Origin: Neobacillus sp. YX16
GTDB lineage: Bacteria > Bacillota > Bacilli > Bacillales > Cytobacillaceae
Length of the DNA: 64,000 bases
Direction: 5' to 3'
Assembly (NCBI RefSeq): GCF_030123505.1
Contig: NZ_CP126115.1
Location: forward strand, 264,001-328,000
Shown here: positions 54,766 through 64,000 of the stretch, piece by piece
Position numbering within the stretch: position 1 is the stretch's first letter
Layout: every line of letters begins with the position of its first letter
The notes under the pieces: generated by a model
What the model was told of the DNA's origin: nothing
The model's database searches: none
Seen by the model: the letters and a program-made list of their open reading frames with translations, nothing else
Made by a program: the position numbers and the translations under genes

Positions 54766-54918
54766 CTCGTATAATCTTGGGAATATGGCCCAAAAGTTTC
54801 TACCGAGCCACCGTAAATGGCTTGACTACGAGGCAGTGTTAAAAACAGAGGTTATTCCTCTATTATTTACACTTGCCCCAAGTCAAGCGTTCCGGTAGAT
54901 ATCGGAGCGTTTTTTGTT
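54766..54918 (+). promoter_or_regulatory. Guanine riboswitch controlling pbuG
   Basis: The aptamer (54766-54832) has P1 CTCGTA with TACGAG and the core AGTTTCTACCGAGCCACCGTAA followed by TTGACTACGAG; the C in GACTACG indicates guanine. The terminator GCGTTCCG...CGGAGCG plus T6 (54886-54917) lies before the ribosome site. It is expected to stop purine uptake when guanine is plentiful. Confidence 0.95.
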
Positions 54919-54951
54919 TTTATAAAAGAAAGATTCCTAGGGGGAAGAAGA

Positions 54952-56280
54952 ATGCAAAAGTATTTTATGTTTAAAGAATTAGGGACGAATTATCGTCGTG
55001 AGATTATTGGCGGCATGACTACCTTCTTGGCGATGGCCTATATATTAGTCGTTAACCCGCTTACTTTGACCCTTTCTAGTGTAAAGGATTATCCTGACGC
55101 ACTTAGAATGGATTATGGAGCGGTATTTGTAGCAACGGCCTTAGCTGCTGCAATTGGATCCATTGTGATGGGATTACTCGGAAAGTACCCACTTGCTTTA
55201 GCGCCAGGTATGGGACTAAATGCCTTCTTTGCTTATACAGTTGTGTTAGGCAGCGGCATTCCATGGCAGCATGCTCTAGGTGCAGTATTCATTTCCGGAG
55301 TATTTTTCTTCTTATTAACACTTACAGGATTACGTGAGAAATTAATTAATGCGATTCCGATTGAGTTAAAGCATGCAGTTGGAGCCGGTATTGGTTTATA
55401 TATTACCTTTATTGGATTGCAAAGTGCCGGTATTGTAGTAAACAATGATGCGACCCTTGTAGGATTAGGTGATTTGACAGCTGGACCAACTTTACTAGCA
55501 ATTTTCGGAATCATTGTGACGGTTATTCTGATGACTAGAGGGTTTAATGGAGCAGTATTTCTCGGAATGATTATAACTGTTATCGTAGGAATGATCTTTA
55601 ACTTAATTGACACACCAGATAAAATTGTCGATACCGTTCCAAGTATAGCACCTACATTTGGAGCCGCGTTTTCTTCTTTTACCGATAGTTCGTTTTACTC
55701 AATGGCCATGCTTGGAATTATCTTGACGCTATTGTTTGTCGATTTCTTTGATAATGCTGGGACACTTGTAGCAGTGGCGAATCAAGCAGGAATGATCAAA
55801 GACAATAAATTACCACGTGCAGGAAGAGCTTTAATTGCTGACTCAGTAGCAACAACTGTTGGTGCAGTCCTTGGTACATCAACAACAACGTCTTATATTG
55901 AATCATCTGCCGGGGTAGCAGCGGGTGCAAGAACAGGTTTTGCTTCACTTGTTACCGCAGCATTGTTTATTCTATCACTGTTCTTCTTCCCGTTATTATC
56001 AGTAGTAACAGCGGCAGTTACAGCACCAGCCTTAATCATTGTTGGGGCGTTGATGGTAGGTTCGTTAGGGAAAATTGAATGGACGAAATTTGAAGTTGCT
56101 GTACCAGCCTTCCTTACTATGATTGCTATGCCTTTGACATATAGCATTGCAACAGGGATTGCTGTAGGATTTATCTTTTACCCAATTACGATGATTGTTA
56201 AAGGCAAAATGAAAGATGTTCATCCGATTATGTATTTCTTCTTTGTCATTTTCATTCTATACTTCATTTTCTTACAATAG
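54952..56280 (+). CDS. pbuG: Guanine/hypoxanthine permease (NCS2, AzgA-like)
   Basis: This 442-residue permease has 12 or more predicted helices and motifs of the AzgA branch: GGMTTFLAMAYILVVNP, LAPGMGLNAFFAYTVVLG, LFVDFFDNAGTLVAVA and GTSTTTSYIESSAGVAAGARTG. It imports hypoxanthine and guanine. The riboswitch directly upstream confirms purine control. GGGGGAAGAAG precedes the ATG. Confidence 0.95.
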   Translation: MQKYFMFKELGTNYRREIIGGMTTFLAMAYILVVNPLTLTLSSVKDYPDALRMDYGAVFVATALAAAIGSIVMGLLGKYPLALAPGMGLNAFFAYTVVLGSGIPWQHALGAVFISGVFFFLLTLTGLREKLINAIPIELKHAVGAGIGLYITFIGLQSAGIVVNNDATLVGLGDLTAGPTLLAIFGIIVTVILMTRGFNGAVFLGMIITVIVGMIFNLIDTPDKIVDTVPSIAPTFGAAFSSFTDSSFYSMAMLGIILTLLFVDFFDNAGTLVAVANQAGMIKDNKLPRAGRALIADSVATTVGAVLGTSTTTSYIESSAGVAAGARTGFASLVTAALFILSLFFFPLLSVVTAAVTAPALIIVGALMVGSLGKIEWTKFEVAVPAFLTMIAMPLTYSIATGIAVGFIFYPITMIVKGKMKDVHPIMYFFFVIFILYFIFLQ

Positions 56281-56286
56281 TGTTTG

Positions 56287-56320
56287 AAAGAGTCTGTGAT
56301 CATCACAGGCTCTTTTTTGT
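56287..56320 (+). terminator. Rho-independent terminator after pbuG
   Basis: AGAGTCTGTGATCATCACAGGCTCT forms a hairpin followed by T6. Confidence 0.85.
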
Positions 56321-56432
56321 GCTGTGAACTATTTCACAAAATATTTTTATTTTTCATAAAAATAGATAAATTTTCCAATTTTCTGCTGTATGATAGGGGT
56401 ATAAGAAAGAGAATGGAAAGGGAGTGTTGAAA

Positions 56433-57377
56433 GTGAAGATACTAAACGTTCGGGAGCTTGGAAAAAGCTTTGGGAAGTTAGAAGCAGTGAAGGGTGTTTC
56501 CTTTTCGGTGGAGAAAGGCGAGTCCTTCAGTCTACTTGGACCGAATGGTGCGGGCAAATCCACTACAATCAACATGATAACCGGTTTATACCCTCCGACC
56601 TCAGGGAGTATTCAAATAAAAGGTGTTGATGTTATCAAAAATCCAAAAAAAGCCCAAAAATCGATAGGGGTTGTCCCTCAAGAAATTGCACTCTATGAGA
56701 CATTATCAGCAAGGGAGAATCTGAAATTTTGGGGGAGGATGTATGATTTGTCTGGAAATGCTCTTGAAAAAGCTGTTGATGAAGTTCTTGAAATCATTGG
56801 GCTGACAGACCGAGCCAAGGACAAAATCAATACCTTTTCGGGCGGAATGAAACGGCGGGTTAATATTGGTGCTGCCATTTTACATAAACCAGACGTATTA
56901 ATCATGGATGAACCTACAGTTGGAATCGATCCGCAGTCAAGAAATCATATTCTCAATACCGTAAAATCCTTAAATCAAAATGGAATGACTATTATCTATA
57001 CTAGTCACTATATGGAAGAAGTGGAATACCTTTGCGAACGGATTGGGATAATAGACCACGGAGAGTTAATTGCCTGTGGAACCCTTCGAGAGTTGAGGGA
57101 GACTATCGGTGACCGGTCAAGAATTATCATCTCTTTGGATAAAGAAAGGTCGAACCATTTAGAGATTATTGGTTTACTAGAAGGTTTGGCGGTGGAAAAA
57201 GATATCCTGATAAAAGACAAATTGCTTACTGTTTTTCATAAAGAACCGCAAGCGATTCTAAGTGATTTAATCCAGCTGGTGACAAAAGACGGGACGAAGA
57301 TTACATCTGTGGAAATTGTTGAACCCAACCTAGAAAGTGTCTTTTTGCATTTAACTGGAAGAAGCTTAAGAGATTAG
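56433..57377 (+). CDS. ABC exporter ATP-binding protein (LnrL-like)
   Basis: This 314-residue ATPase of a drug or lipid exporter has Walker A GPNGAGKST near 36, signature FSGGMKRRVNIGAAIL, Walker B VLIMDEPTVGID and switch His in YTSHYMEE. The extra C-terminal ~80 residues are typical of ABC-2 exporters (DrrA/LnrL type). GTG 56433 lies 8 nt after AAAGGGAG. It is first in a three-gene operon with two permeases. Confidence 0.93.
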   Translation: MKILNVRELGKSFGKLEAVKGVSFSVEKGESFSLLGPNGAGKSTTINMITGLYPPTSGSIQIKGVDVIKNPKKAQKSIGVVPQEIALYETLSARENLKFWGRMYDLSGNALEKAVDEVLEIIGLTDRAKDKINTFSGGMKRRVNIGAAILHKPDVLIMDEPTVGIDPQSRNHILNTVKSLNQNGMTIIYTSHYMEEVEYLCERIGIIDHGELIACGTLRELRETIGDRSRIIISLDKERSNHLEIIGLLEGLAVEKDILIKDKLLTVFHKEPQAILSDLIQLVTKDGTKITSVEIVEPNLESVFLHLTGRSLRD

Positions 57378-57388
57378 GGGGGATGATG

Positions 57389-58561
57389 ATGACTTCCTGG
57401 TGGCTGGCGTGGAAAGATTTACTGATTATTATTCGTGATAAAAAGGCTTTATTAACGTTAATCGCGATGCCTCTTTTGTTAATTGCTATTTTAGGATCAG
57501 CATTTGGCGATATGATGGATGGTGATGAAGATGTTACGATAGAAGAATTTACGTTGGGAATTGTTAATTTAGATCAGGGGCAGTTAGGCGGAGTATTATC
57601 GGAAGAGGTTTTTAAAAAGGAATTATCTGATCAATTGAAGGTTAAATATTTTCAAGAAGAAGAAATGGTTAAAAAAATTAAGGACCATAAACTTGATGTA
57701 GGAATTGTTATTGATGAGGATTTTACAGCTTCCTTGATGACGGGAGAACAAGCGCGTGCAAAACTAATCTCAGTTCCTGACCCTGGTATTAAAGCAACCA
57801 TCGTTTCAAGTGTAATAGAACAATTCGCTCAATCCGTACCAATCGAAGCAATGTCAGCAAATATGGCACTACCTGTTCAAGGTAATACCTCCGCAGAAGC
57901 AGCGAGTCAAAACCTCCTCAATGAAACATCTATAAATGCAGACACGAATCCAGTTAGTTCTTTTCAGTATTATGCTGCTGCCATGGGTGTCATGTTCCTG
58001 CTAATGACCGTCGTTCAAGGTGTTTCGGCAATGATTCTTGAAAAAGAGCAAGAGGTCTTTAAACGATTGCTGATATCAAATCTAACCTACATAACCTACT
58101 TAACTGGAAAAATGATTGGTTTAATCGTTATATCTTTATTGCAGGCTTTTGTGATTATCATTGGCACAAAGCTTATATTTGGAGTTGACTGGGGAAATTC
58201 AATCCCCGGTGTTGTAATAATGACATTTGCTTTTGTCATAAGTGCTTGTGGTTTGGGTGTATTGGCAGGCTCTTTTATCAAAACAGAGAAAGGCTTTAAT
58301 GCTGCTGGAATGTTAGGAACGCAAATTTTCGCTGCCTTAGGCGGGAGTATGGTGCCGTTATATATATTCCCAGATTGGTTTGTTTCTGTTTCTAAATTAT
58401 TGCCGAATGGTCTCGCACTCCAAACTTATTTAGATTTAATGTCAGGGGCATCGTTTTTTGAAATTATCCCTGCAGTACTGAGCGCAATTGGCTTAGGGAT
58501 ATTATTTTTTGCGATTGGCTTATTTCGCCTTTCAATCGAAAGGAGAGGGAAGTATGCGTAG
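57389..58561 (+). CDS. ABC-2 type permease (LnrM-like)
   Basis: This 390-residue permease has one N-terminal helix (LLTLIAMPLLLIAILGSAFG), a ~190-residue outward domain and five C-terminal helices with LEKEQEVFKRLLISNLTYITYLTGK, the usual ABC-2 element. The third of three consecutive ATG codons is best spaced from the GGGG ribosome site. It overlaps the next permease by 8 nt. Confidence 0.9.
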   Translation: MTSWWLAWKDLLIIIRDKKALLTLIAMPLLLIAILGSAFGDMMDGDEDVTIEEFTLGIVNLDQGQLGGVLSEEVFKKELSDQLKVKYFQEEEMVKKIKDHKLDVGIVIDEDFTASLMTGEQARAKLISVPDPGIKATIVSSVIEQFAQSVPIEAMSANMALPVQGNTSAEAASQNLLNETSINADTNPVSSFQYYAAAMGVMFLLMTVVQGVSAMILEKEQEVFKRLLISNLTYITYLTGKMIGLIVISLLQAFVIIIGTKLIFGVDWGNSIPGVVIMTFAFVISACGLGVLAGSFIKTEKGFNAAGMLGTQIFAALGGSMVPLYIFPDWFVSVSKLLPNGLALQTYLDLMSGASFFEIIPAVLSAIGLGILFFAIGLFRLSIERRGKYA

Positions 58562-59681
58562 GATTGGGGTAATAGCATGGCTTCATTTAAAGGAACTTTT
58601 TAAATCACCGGGAGCCTTGGTTATGATGTTTATTTTGCCGGGCTTATTTGGCTGGATTTTTGGTGGAATTGCTATAGAGTCGGGAGAAACAAAACCAGTA
58701 ATAGATGTTGTAATAAATGAAGAAGAACATAGCGCTGAAATCTTCACTCTTTTGAAGAAAAATGAACACTACAAGTGGAATAAAGCAACATTGCAGGAAG
58801 CAAAGGAACATGTGGAAGGGCAGGATACATTAGCTGCCATAGTCATTCCAACTAACATCCAACAAAAAGTTATGGGAAAACAACCATTGTTTGATGTGAT
58901 TCTTCGCAATAAGACAGAAGATTACCTTGCTTTAGAGCCGCATTTGCAAGGAACAGCAAACGTAATTATTCGCGTCCTTCAGATTGAGGAGGAAAGCGAT
59001 TCTGCCGCTCTGCCGGATTTACTGGAAGCAGTCGCAACAAGTAAAGGAGTTGCCATCGAAAAACAAACGATTCAAAGGGATGATAACAGCTCAGTGGAAA
59101 TAAATTTAATGTTTGTTGGTTTTGCTATCATGTTTATGATGTTTGGTCTTTCGGGCGCTGCATCTACTATTCTAGATGAAAGAATCGGTGGTACATGGGG
59201 TCGACTCATGGTTACCCCAGCTAGTAAGCTGCAGATTAGTATAGGATATTTAATTGCCTATTTTCTAATGGGTTGGATTCAGTTCGCAGTATTAATGGTT
59301 GCCATGAACCTTTTGTTCGGCACCACCTGGGGGAACTTAACCTATATGATCCCTTTTGCTTCTTTAGTCATATTATGTGTGGTTGGTTTTGGTCTTATGA
59401 TTGCTGGAATAGTAAAAACGAAACAGCAAGCTGGTGCAATTGGGGCAGTGTTAATCGTGAGTACGTGTATGCTCGGCGGTGTGTATTGGTCTATTGACCT
59501 TGTTCCAGAATACATGCAAAAGATTTCTTTAGCTGTACCCCAAAGCTGGGCGATGTCTGGCTTTAAAGAAATTATCAGTGGCAGCCTTCATCCCACTACG
59601 CTCATAAGGGATACACTAGCATTGCTTGCATTTACGGCGGGTTTCTTTTTAATAGCGATAAGAGGAATTACGTATAAATAA
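58554..59681 (+). CDS. ABC-2 type permease (LnrN-like)
   Basis: This 375-residue paralogue of the preceding permease starts MRRIGVIAWLHL after AGGAGAGGG. It has TM1 (LVMMFILPGLFGWIFGGIAI), an outward domain and five C-terminal helices with LDERIGGTWGRLMVTPASKLQI. The ATPase plus two different permeases resembles LnrLMN, which exports linear polyene antibiotics in B. subtilis. The substrate here is inferred only by layout. Confidence 0.9.
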   Translation: MRRIGVIAWLHLKELFKSPGALVMMFILPGLFGWIFGGIAIESGETKPVIDVVINEEEHSAEIFTLLKKNEHYKWNKATLQEAKEHVEGQDTLAAIVIPTNIQQKVMGKQPLFDVILRNKTEDYLALEPHLQGTANVIIRVLQIEEESDSAALPDLLEAVATSKGVAIEKQTIQRDDNSSVEINLMFVGFAIMFMMFGLSGAASTILDERIGGTWGRLMVTPASKLQISIGYLIAYFLMGWIQFAVLMVAMNLLFGTTWGNLTYMIPFASLVILCVVGFGLMIAGIVKTKQQAGAIGAVLIVSTCMLGGVYWSIDLVPEYMQKISLAVPQSWAMSGFKEIISGSLHPTTLIRDTLALLAFTAGFFLIAIRGITYK

Positions 59682-59773
59682 TAGTTGTCGAATATTGTCG
59701 TTGACTTCTTGATTTGTCTCTTATAACATGGGAATACAAAGAGAGATAATTGGGACGAAATGGGGGAAGGGTT

Positions 59774-60616
59774 ATGGTAAAGCTGTTGATTGATAAGGTG
59801 TTAAATAACAATGTTTTAATAGCTGAACACCCTTCCTACGAAGAAGTTGTTTTAATTGGAAAAGGAATCGGTTTCAATCGGAAACATGGAGACTTTATTG
59901 AAACGGATTCAGTTGAAAAACTATTTGTGCTAAAAAATGAAAAGGAACAGCAAAATTATATTAAATTGCTTCCTTTTATTGAGAATGAATTGCTAGAAGT
60001 AATTATATCTGCTATTGGTCTGATCAAACATAGAACCAATACGCTTCTAGATGAGCATATTCATGTAGCGTTAACAGACCATTTAATGTTTGCGATTTCT
60101 CGTGTAAGAAAAGGAATAGAAATAAGTAATCCATTCTTGGTTGAAACAAAAACACTTTATCGGCATGAATATGAAATCGCCACAGAGGTTGTCCAGCTAA
60201 TCAATGAAAAGACAGGAACTAACCTGCCTATTGGCGAAATTGGTTTTATTGCCCTCCATATTCATAGTGCGATGACCAAAAAGAACCTTTCTGACGTAAA
60301 TCAACATTCCCAGTTAGTCAGCAGACTGGTCAAGATGGTTGAAGAGCAGTTTGAAATTGATATTGATAAAGAAAGCATTGATTATATGAGGCTTGTGCGT
60401 CACCTTCGATTCACGATTGAGAGAGTCATTAAAGGAGAAAAAGTAGAGGAACCAGAAAAAATAAATTCCCTATTGAAACAAGAATATCCTGTATGCTATA
60501 ATCTCTCATGGAAGCTCATTAAAGTGATGCAACAAACAATGAAATTGAAAGTATTTGATGCAGAAGCGGTGTATTTAACCATGCATTTGCAAAGAATACA
60601 GAAAAAATTTAAATAG
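59774..60616 (+). CDS. glcT: Transcription antiterminator GlcT
   Basis: GlcT binds the RNA antiterminator ahead of ptsG when glucose is present. The 280-residue protein has an N-terminal CAT RNA-binding domain (VLNNNVLIAEHPSYEEVVLIGKGIGF) and two PRD domains with regulatory His residues (HVALTDHLMFAI, IGFIALHIHSA in PRD1; RLVRHLRFTIERV, YLTMHLQRIQ in PRD2). ATG 59774 follows GGGGGAAGG. It lies directly before its target gene. Confidence 0.95.
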   Translation: MVKLLIDKVLNNNVLIAEHPSYEEVVLIGKGIGFNRKHGDFIETDSVEKLFVLKNEKEQQNYIKLLPFIENELLEVIISAIGLIKHRTNTLLDEHIHVALTDHLMFAISRVRKGIEISNPFLVETKTLYRHEYEIATEVVQLINEKTGTNLPIGEIGFIALHIHSAMTKKNLSDVNQHSQLVSRLVKMVEEQFEIDIDKESIDYMRLVRHLRFTIERVIKGEKVEEPEKINSLLKQEYPVCYNLSWKLIKVMQQTMKLKVFDAEAVYLTMHLQRIQKKFK

Positions 60617-60631
60617 TTATTATTTTTTACG

Positions 60632-60745
60632 TGTTACTGATTCGATCAGGCATGAGTGAAAAGTATTAATTGAAGCAAAGGTTTTTGGGTAATCTATACC
60701 CGTAGCCTTATTCAATTGAACTTTTACTCATGCCTTTTTTTGTTT
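60632..60745 (+). promoter_or_regulatory. RAT antiterminator and terminator in the ptsG leader
   Basis: GTGTTACTGATTCGATCAGGCATGAGTG resembles the ribonucleic antiterminator sequence bound by GlcT. Its 3' part (AGGCATGAGTGAAAAGT) also pairs with ACTTTTACTCATGCCT followed by T7, a strong terminator. The two structures are mutually exclusive, giving glucose-dependent ptsG expression. Confidence 0.9.
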
Positions 60746-60800
60746 TTATGAAGTAAATGAAAACGCTTAATGAGCCATAAATAAATTGGAGGTATATATT

Positions 60801-62870
60801 ATGTTTAAAAAAGCTTTCGGCGTCTTGCAAAAAGTCGGTAAAGCGTTAATGCTACCGGTCGCTCTTTTGCCTGCTGCGGGTATCTTACTTGCTTTGGGAG
60901 CAGCACTTAGAAACCCAGCACTACTAGAATTAGCTCCATTCTTAGATAACAGTACAGTTGATTTGATTGCGGCTGTTATGCAAAAAGCTGGAGATATCAT
61001 CTTTGGGAACCTCCCGCTCTTGTTTGCAGTTGGGGTTGCTGTTGGTTTGGCTGGAGGAGAAGGAACAGCTGGCTTAGCAGCAATTATTGGTTACTTGATA
61101 ATGAATGTAACGATGGGCACGGTCCTTGGGATTACACCAGAAGATGTGAATGGACTAAACTATGCAAGCGTATTAGGAATTCCAACACTTCAAACAGGCG
61201 TGTTTGGAGGGATCATTGTCGGTATACTTGCTTCGGCAATGTACAACAAGTTTTATGAAATTGAATTACCATCTTATTTAGGATTCTTTGCAGGAAAGCG
61301 TTTTGTACCAATTATTACGGCAGCTAGTGCACTAATTTTAGGATTGTTGATGATTTTCATTTGGCCGCCAATTCAAAATGGGCTAAATGCATTTTCTCAG
61401 AACATGGTACATGCAAACTTAACGATTTCTGCTTTTATTTTCGGAGTAATCGAACGAGCATTAATTCCATTTGGTTTACACCATATTTTCTATTCTCCTT
61501 TCTGGTATGAATTTGGAGAATACGCTACAAAAGCAGGAGAAGTAGTTCGTGGAGATCAGCGTATCTTTATGGCGCAAATTACAGATAATGTTCAAAATTT
61601 AACGGCTGGAACATTTATGACAGGTAAGTTCCCGTTCATGATGTTTGGACTTCCAGCAGCAGCTTTAGCGATTTATCACGAAGCTAAGCCTGAAAAGAAA
61701 GTTTTCGTCGGAGGATTAATGGCATCTGCTGCTCTAACGTCGTTCTTAACAGGTATTACAGAACCAATTGAATTCTCATTCTTATTCGTTGCACCAATAT
61801 TATTTGGTATCCATGCAATATTTGCTGGATTCTCGTTTATGATTATGCACATGTTAGACGTGAAAATCGGGATGACTTTCTCTGGTGGATTAATTGACTA
61901 TATCCTATTCGGGCTAATTAACCCACAAACGAATGCTTGGATTGTTATTCCTGTAGGTCTGGTATTTGCGGTTGTATATTACTTTGGTTTCCGTTTTGCG
62001 ATTCGTACCTTTAATTTAAAAACTCCAGGTCGTGAACTAGAGGAAGAAGAAAATCAAGCTCCAACTGGTAAAGCAGGATCAGGTGATTTGGCTTCAAATA
62101 TTTTGGATGCAATGGGCGGCAAAGGAAATATTGCTCATTTAGATGCATGTATTACCCGCCTTCGTGTTTCTGTTAATGATATTAAAGATGTTGATAAAGC
62201 CCAACTGAAAAAGCTAGGCGCAGCGGGTGTGCTTGAAGTAGGAAACAACATCCAAGCGATCTTTGGACCGCGTTCAGAAACCATTAAAGGACAAATGAAA
62301 GATATTATGGATGGTAAAAAACCTCGTACCACAGTGAAGGCGCCAGAAAAAGGCGTGGAACAGCAAATCGAGGAAATTAATCCAGAAGCACTTCAAAATG
62401 CACGCAGTACAGAAGATGAAGGATTTATGTCACCGCTGAAAGGTGAACTAAAACCAATCACAGAAGTTCCTGACCAAGTGTTTGCTGGAAAAATGATGGG
62501 TGATGGTTTTGCCATTGTCCCAGTAGAGGGTACAATTGTATCCCCTGTAAACGGGAAAATCGTTAACCTGTTCCCAACCAAGCACGCAATTGGAATTCTC
62601 TCTGATACAGGACGCGAAATTCTAATCCATGTTGGAATTGATACCGTAAACCTAAAAGGTCAAGGGTTTGAAACCTTAGTAGCGGAGAATGACATTGTAG
62701 AACAAGGTCAGCCGTTACTAAAAGTTGATCTAGATTATATTAAAGAACATGCTACATCAACCATTACACCGATTGTCTTCACGAACTTAGCAGAAGGTGA
62801 AAAGGTAGTGATTGAAAAGCCAGGTCAAGTTGATCTGAAACAAACAGGAATTATAAAAATTACGAAATAA
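60801..62870 (+). CDS. ptsG: PTS glucose-specific EIICBA
   Basis: This 689-residue permease takes up and phosphorylates glucose. Domain order is EIIC (about 1-415, with ten helices, [15 protein letters not shown]), EIIB (about 435-515, phospho-Cys in [12 protein letters not shown]) and EIIA (about 545-689, phospho-His in [11 protein letters not shown]). ATG 60801 has GGAGG upstream; an in-frame TTG at 60786 sits on the ribosome site. Its EIIA domain could also serve the EIIA-less ScrA. Confidence 0.96.
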   Translation: MFKKAFGVLQKVGKALMLPVALLPAAGILLALGAALRNPALLELAPFLDNSTVDLIAAVMQKAGDIIFGNLPLLFAVGVAVGLAGGEGTAGLAAIIGYLIMNVTMGTVLGITPEDVNGLNYASVLGIPTLQTGVFGGIIVGILASAMYNKFYEIELPSYLGFFAGKRFVPIITAASALILGLLMIFIWPPIQNGLNAFSQNMVHANLTISAFIFGVIERALIPFGLHHIFYSPFWYEFGEYATKAGEVVRGDQRIFMAQITDNVQNLTAGTFMTGKFPFMMFGLPAAALAIYHEAKPEKKVFVGGLMASAALTSFLTGITEPIEFSFLFVAPILFGIHAIFAGFSFMIMHMLDVKIGMTFSGGLIDYILFGLINPQTNAWIVIPVGLVFAVVYYFGFRFAIRTFNLKTPGRELEEEENQAPTGKAGSGDLASNILDAMGGKGNIAHLDACITRLRVSVNDIKDVDKAQLKKLGAAGVLEVGNNIQAIFGPRSETIKGQMKDIMDGKKPRTTVKAPEKGVEQQIEEINPEALQNARSTEDEGFMSPLKGELKPITEVPDQVFAGKMMGDGFAIVPVEGTIVSPVNGKIVNLFPTKHAIGILSDTGREILIHVGIDTVNLKGQGFETLVAENDIVEQGQPLLKVDLDYIKEHATSTITPIVFTNLAEGEKVVIEKPGQVDLKQTGIIKITK

Positions 62871-62875
62871 ACAAA

Positions 62876-62912
62876 GAAGCCGGCTAACGCATTTGAGAGC
62901 CGGCTTTTTTTG
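62876..62912 (+). terminator. Rho-independent terminator after ptsG
   Basis: AGCCGGCTAACG... and ...GAGAGCCGGCT pair, followed by T7. Confidence 0.9.
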
Positions 62913-62925
62913 TGTCTTTAGCCAT

Positions 62926-62964
62926 TGAGCGATGAGTGATGAGTGATAAGTGATGAGTGATGAC
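62926..62964 (+). repeat. Short tandem repeat GATGAGT/GATAAGT
   Basis: Four to five imperfect heptamer-octamer copies (GAGCGATGAGTGATGAGTGA and onward) lie directly before the larger minisatellite. No coding role. Confidence 0.7.
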
Positions 62965-62982
62965 AACCCGTAAAATTTTAAA

Positions 62983-63400
62983 AAGAGAAGGAGCGGGGAA
63001 CCGGAGCAGCTGCCTGATACCGGTGGAGGAGGAAAAAAGGTGGAGTGGGAACCAGAGCAGCTGTCTGATGCCGGTGGAGGAGGAAAAAGGGGTGGAGTGG
63101 GAACCAGTGCAGCTGTCTGATACCGGTGGAGGAGGAAAAAGGGGTGGAGCGGGGAACCAGTGCAGCTGTCTGATACCGGTGGAGGAGGAAAAAGGGGTGG
63201 AGCGGGGAACCAGAGCAGCTGTCTGATACCGGTGGAGGAGGAAAAAGGGGTGGAGTGGGAACTAGAGCAGCTGTCTGATACCGGTGGAGGAGGAAAAAGG
63301 GGTGGAGCGGGGAACCAGAGCAGCTGTCTGATACCGGTGGAGGAGGAAAAAGGGGTGGAGTGGGAACTAGAGCAGCTGTCTGATACCCTTAAAGAAGGAA
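62983..63400 (+). repeat. 52/53-bp minisatellite, eight copies
   Basis: Eight units, each containing GAACCAGAGCAGCTGTCTGA then TACCGGTGGAGGAGGAAAAA, stand head to tail. Units are 52 or 53 bp depending on AGTGGGA or AGCGGGGA, so successive units fall in different frames and the array is not a repetitive protein gene. The outer units are more diverged than the inner ones. Purine-rich on the + strand and GC-rich against AT-rich flanks. Confidence 0.85.
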
Positions 63401-63536
63401 AAAGAGAAGGAGCGGTCACTAATAAGGGTGGTGCTCCTACTTTTTTGGGGGGCAGGTCACTAATAAAAATGCGTAAATACGTAGAAGTATTGCAGAGGGT
63501 TTGGGAAATTATTGACTAATTCGTTTTTTAACATAA

Positions 63537-63575
63537 GAAGCCGGCTCTTTGATTTGAGAGTCGGCTTTCTTCTAT
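63537..63575. terminator. Terminator-like hairpin before the rrn promoters
   Basis: AGAAGCCGGCTCT and AGAGTCGGCTTTCT pair around TTGATTTG, followed by TCTTCT. It is nearly the same hairpin as that after ptsG and probably insulates the rRNA operon. Confidence 0.7.
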
Positions 63576-63620
63576 ATATAGAAGAAAAATAAGTGAGATG
63601 ATATTAATTTAAATATATTG

Positions 63621-63742
63621 TTGACGTTATTCGATAATGGTGTTATTATATTTTAGCAGTCGTTAATAACGAATTAACAACGCGCAGGCGTTAAAAACTT
63701 TTTAAAAAAAGTGTTGACGCGAAGTTAATGAAATGATATAGT
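63621..63742 (+). promoter_or_regulatory. Tandem rrn promoters P1 and P2
   Basis: P1 has TTGACG (63621-63626) and TATTAT (63644-63649), 17-bp spacer. P2 has TTGACG (63714-63719) and TATAGT (63737-63742), 17-bp spacer. Two strong sigma-A promoters about 90 bp apart are standard for Bacillus rrn operons. Confidence 0.88.
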
Positions 63743-63791
63743 AATAGAGTTGCTTCTGAGCGAAGTTGTTCACGAAGTAAACGAAGAATAT

Positions 63792-63808
63792 TGCTCTTTG
63801 AAAACTAA
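63792..63808 (+). promoter_or_regulatory. boxA antitermination site of the rrn leader
   Basis: GCTCTTTGAAAACTAAAC matches the boxA-containing leader sequence of Bacillus rRNA operons, bound by NusB/NusE. Confidence 0.7.
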
Positions 63809-63886
63809 ACAAACAAGAACGTCAACAAACAATTTTTTAGCTTTTTAGAAAAGCTAAGCCAACGTAACAAAATGAGCTATATCAAC

Positions 63887-64000
63887 TTTCTTGGAGAGTT
63901 TGATCCTGGCTCAGGACGAACGCTGGCGGCGTGCCTAATACATGCAAGTCGAGCGAATCTTGAGGTGCTTGCACCTCTTGGTTAGCGGCGGACGGGTGAG
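63887..64000 (+). rRNA. 16S ribosomal RNA (5' end only)
   Basis: Starts TTTCTTGGAGAGTTTGATCC and continues with the universal TGGCTCAGGACGAACGCTGG and ATACATGCAAGTCGAGCGAA. The window ends within the V1 region at GGACGGGTGAG. The sequence is of Firmicutes type; variable region V1 (ATCTTGAGGTGCTTGCACCTC) does not settle the species. Confidence 0.97.

Noticed and set aside
62983..63400. Possible CRISPR array
   Set aside because: Units are contiguous 52/53-bp copies with no variable spacers, and no cas genes are present.
62787..63419. A long minus-strand frame (210 codons) with Pro/Ser-rich repeats over the minisatellite
   Set aside because: It is produced by the repeat array (52+53 bp = 105, divisible by 3), overlaps the end of ptsG, and lacks a ribosome site.

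Overview
The window is low-GC Firmicute DNA, most likely a Bacillus/Neobacillus-type member of the Bacillaceae. It runs from groEL, through yeaC-yeaD-yebA homologues, to guaA and pbuG (each with a guanine riboswitch) and glcT-ptsG, and stops inside the 5' end of a 16S rRNA gene. AGGAGG ribosome binding sites, sigma-A-type promoters and T-tailed hairpins fit this. Species cannot be resolved from about 114 nt of 16S.

The groEL 3' end has served as an integration hotspot. A 22-bp direct repeat covering the last groEL codons and stop (1647-1668) recurs at 26719-26740. The roughly 25-kb element between them carries a tyrosine integrase, HTH and excisionase-like proteins, a prim-pol/DUF927 primase-helicase, iteron-like repeats and an SSB. 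Its cargo is a type I restriction-modification locus (half-S, M, S, R), a serine resolvase with res-like repeats, a double-HNH endonuclease next to a 243-bp palindromic non-coding block, a Doc-type toxin-antitoxin pair, an ATP-dependent DNA ligase, small Cys-rich and regulatory proteins, a deaminase-fold gene with an overlapping partner, and a truncated GepA-like gene. I see no relaxase, coupling protein or secretion ATPase, so it looks like a non-conjugative, satellite-type island.

A third copy of the core (33251-33268), with its own arm-type repeats on both sides (TTGCTAAC pairs at 26780, 33113 and 33309), marks an older, integrase-less element. It holds a MacAB/YknXYZ-like exporter and a two-component system. 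A weaker core-like sequence at 45755 hints that the next block may also be imported. That block carries an hbd gene with a thiolase relic, PhoP-box-driven phosphatases, a TetR-MFS pair and the sucrose scr operon.

From about 46 kb to the end the content is mostly chromosomal housekeeping: a bile-acid:Na+ symporter-family protein, a recent tandem duplication of a small membrane protein, yeaC-yeaD-yebA, a Bacillus-type GC-rich intergenic repeat, guaA, pbuG, an LnrLMN-like ABC exporter, glcT and its RNA target ahead of ptsG, a 52/53-bp minisatellite, and the rrn promoters with the 16S start.

The best candidates for undescribed biology are the deaminase gene pair at 24.9-26.1 kb, the double-HNH gene with its flanking structured DNA at 16.8-19.1 kb, and the nested groEL attachment sites.
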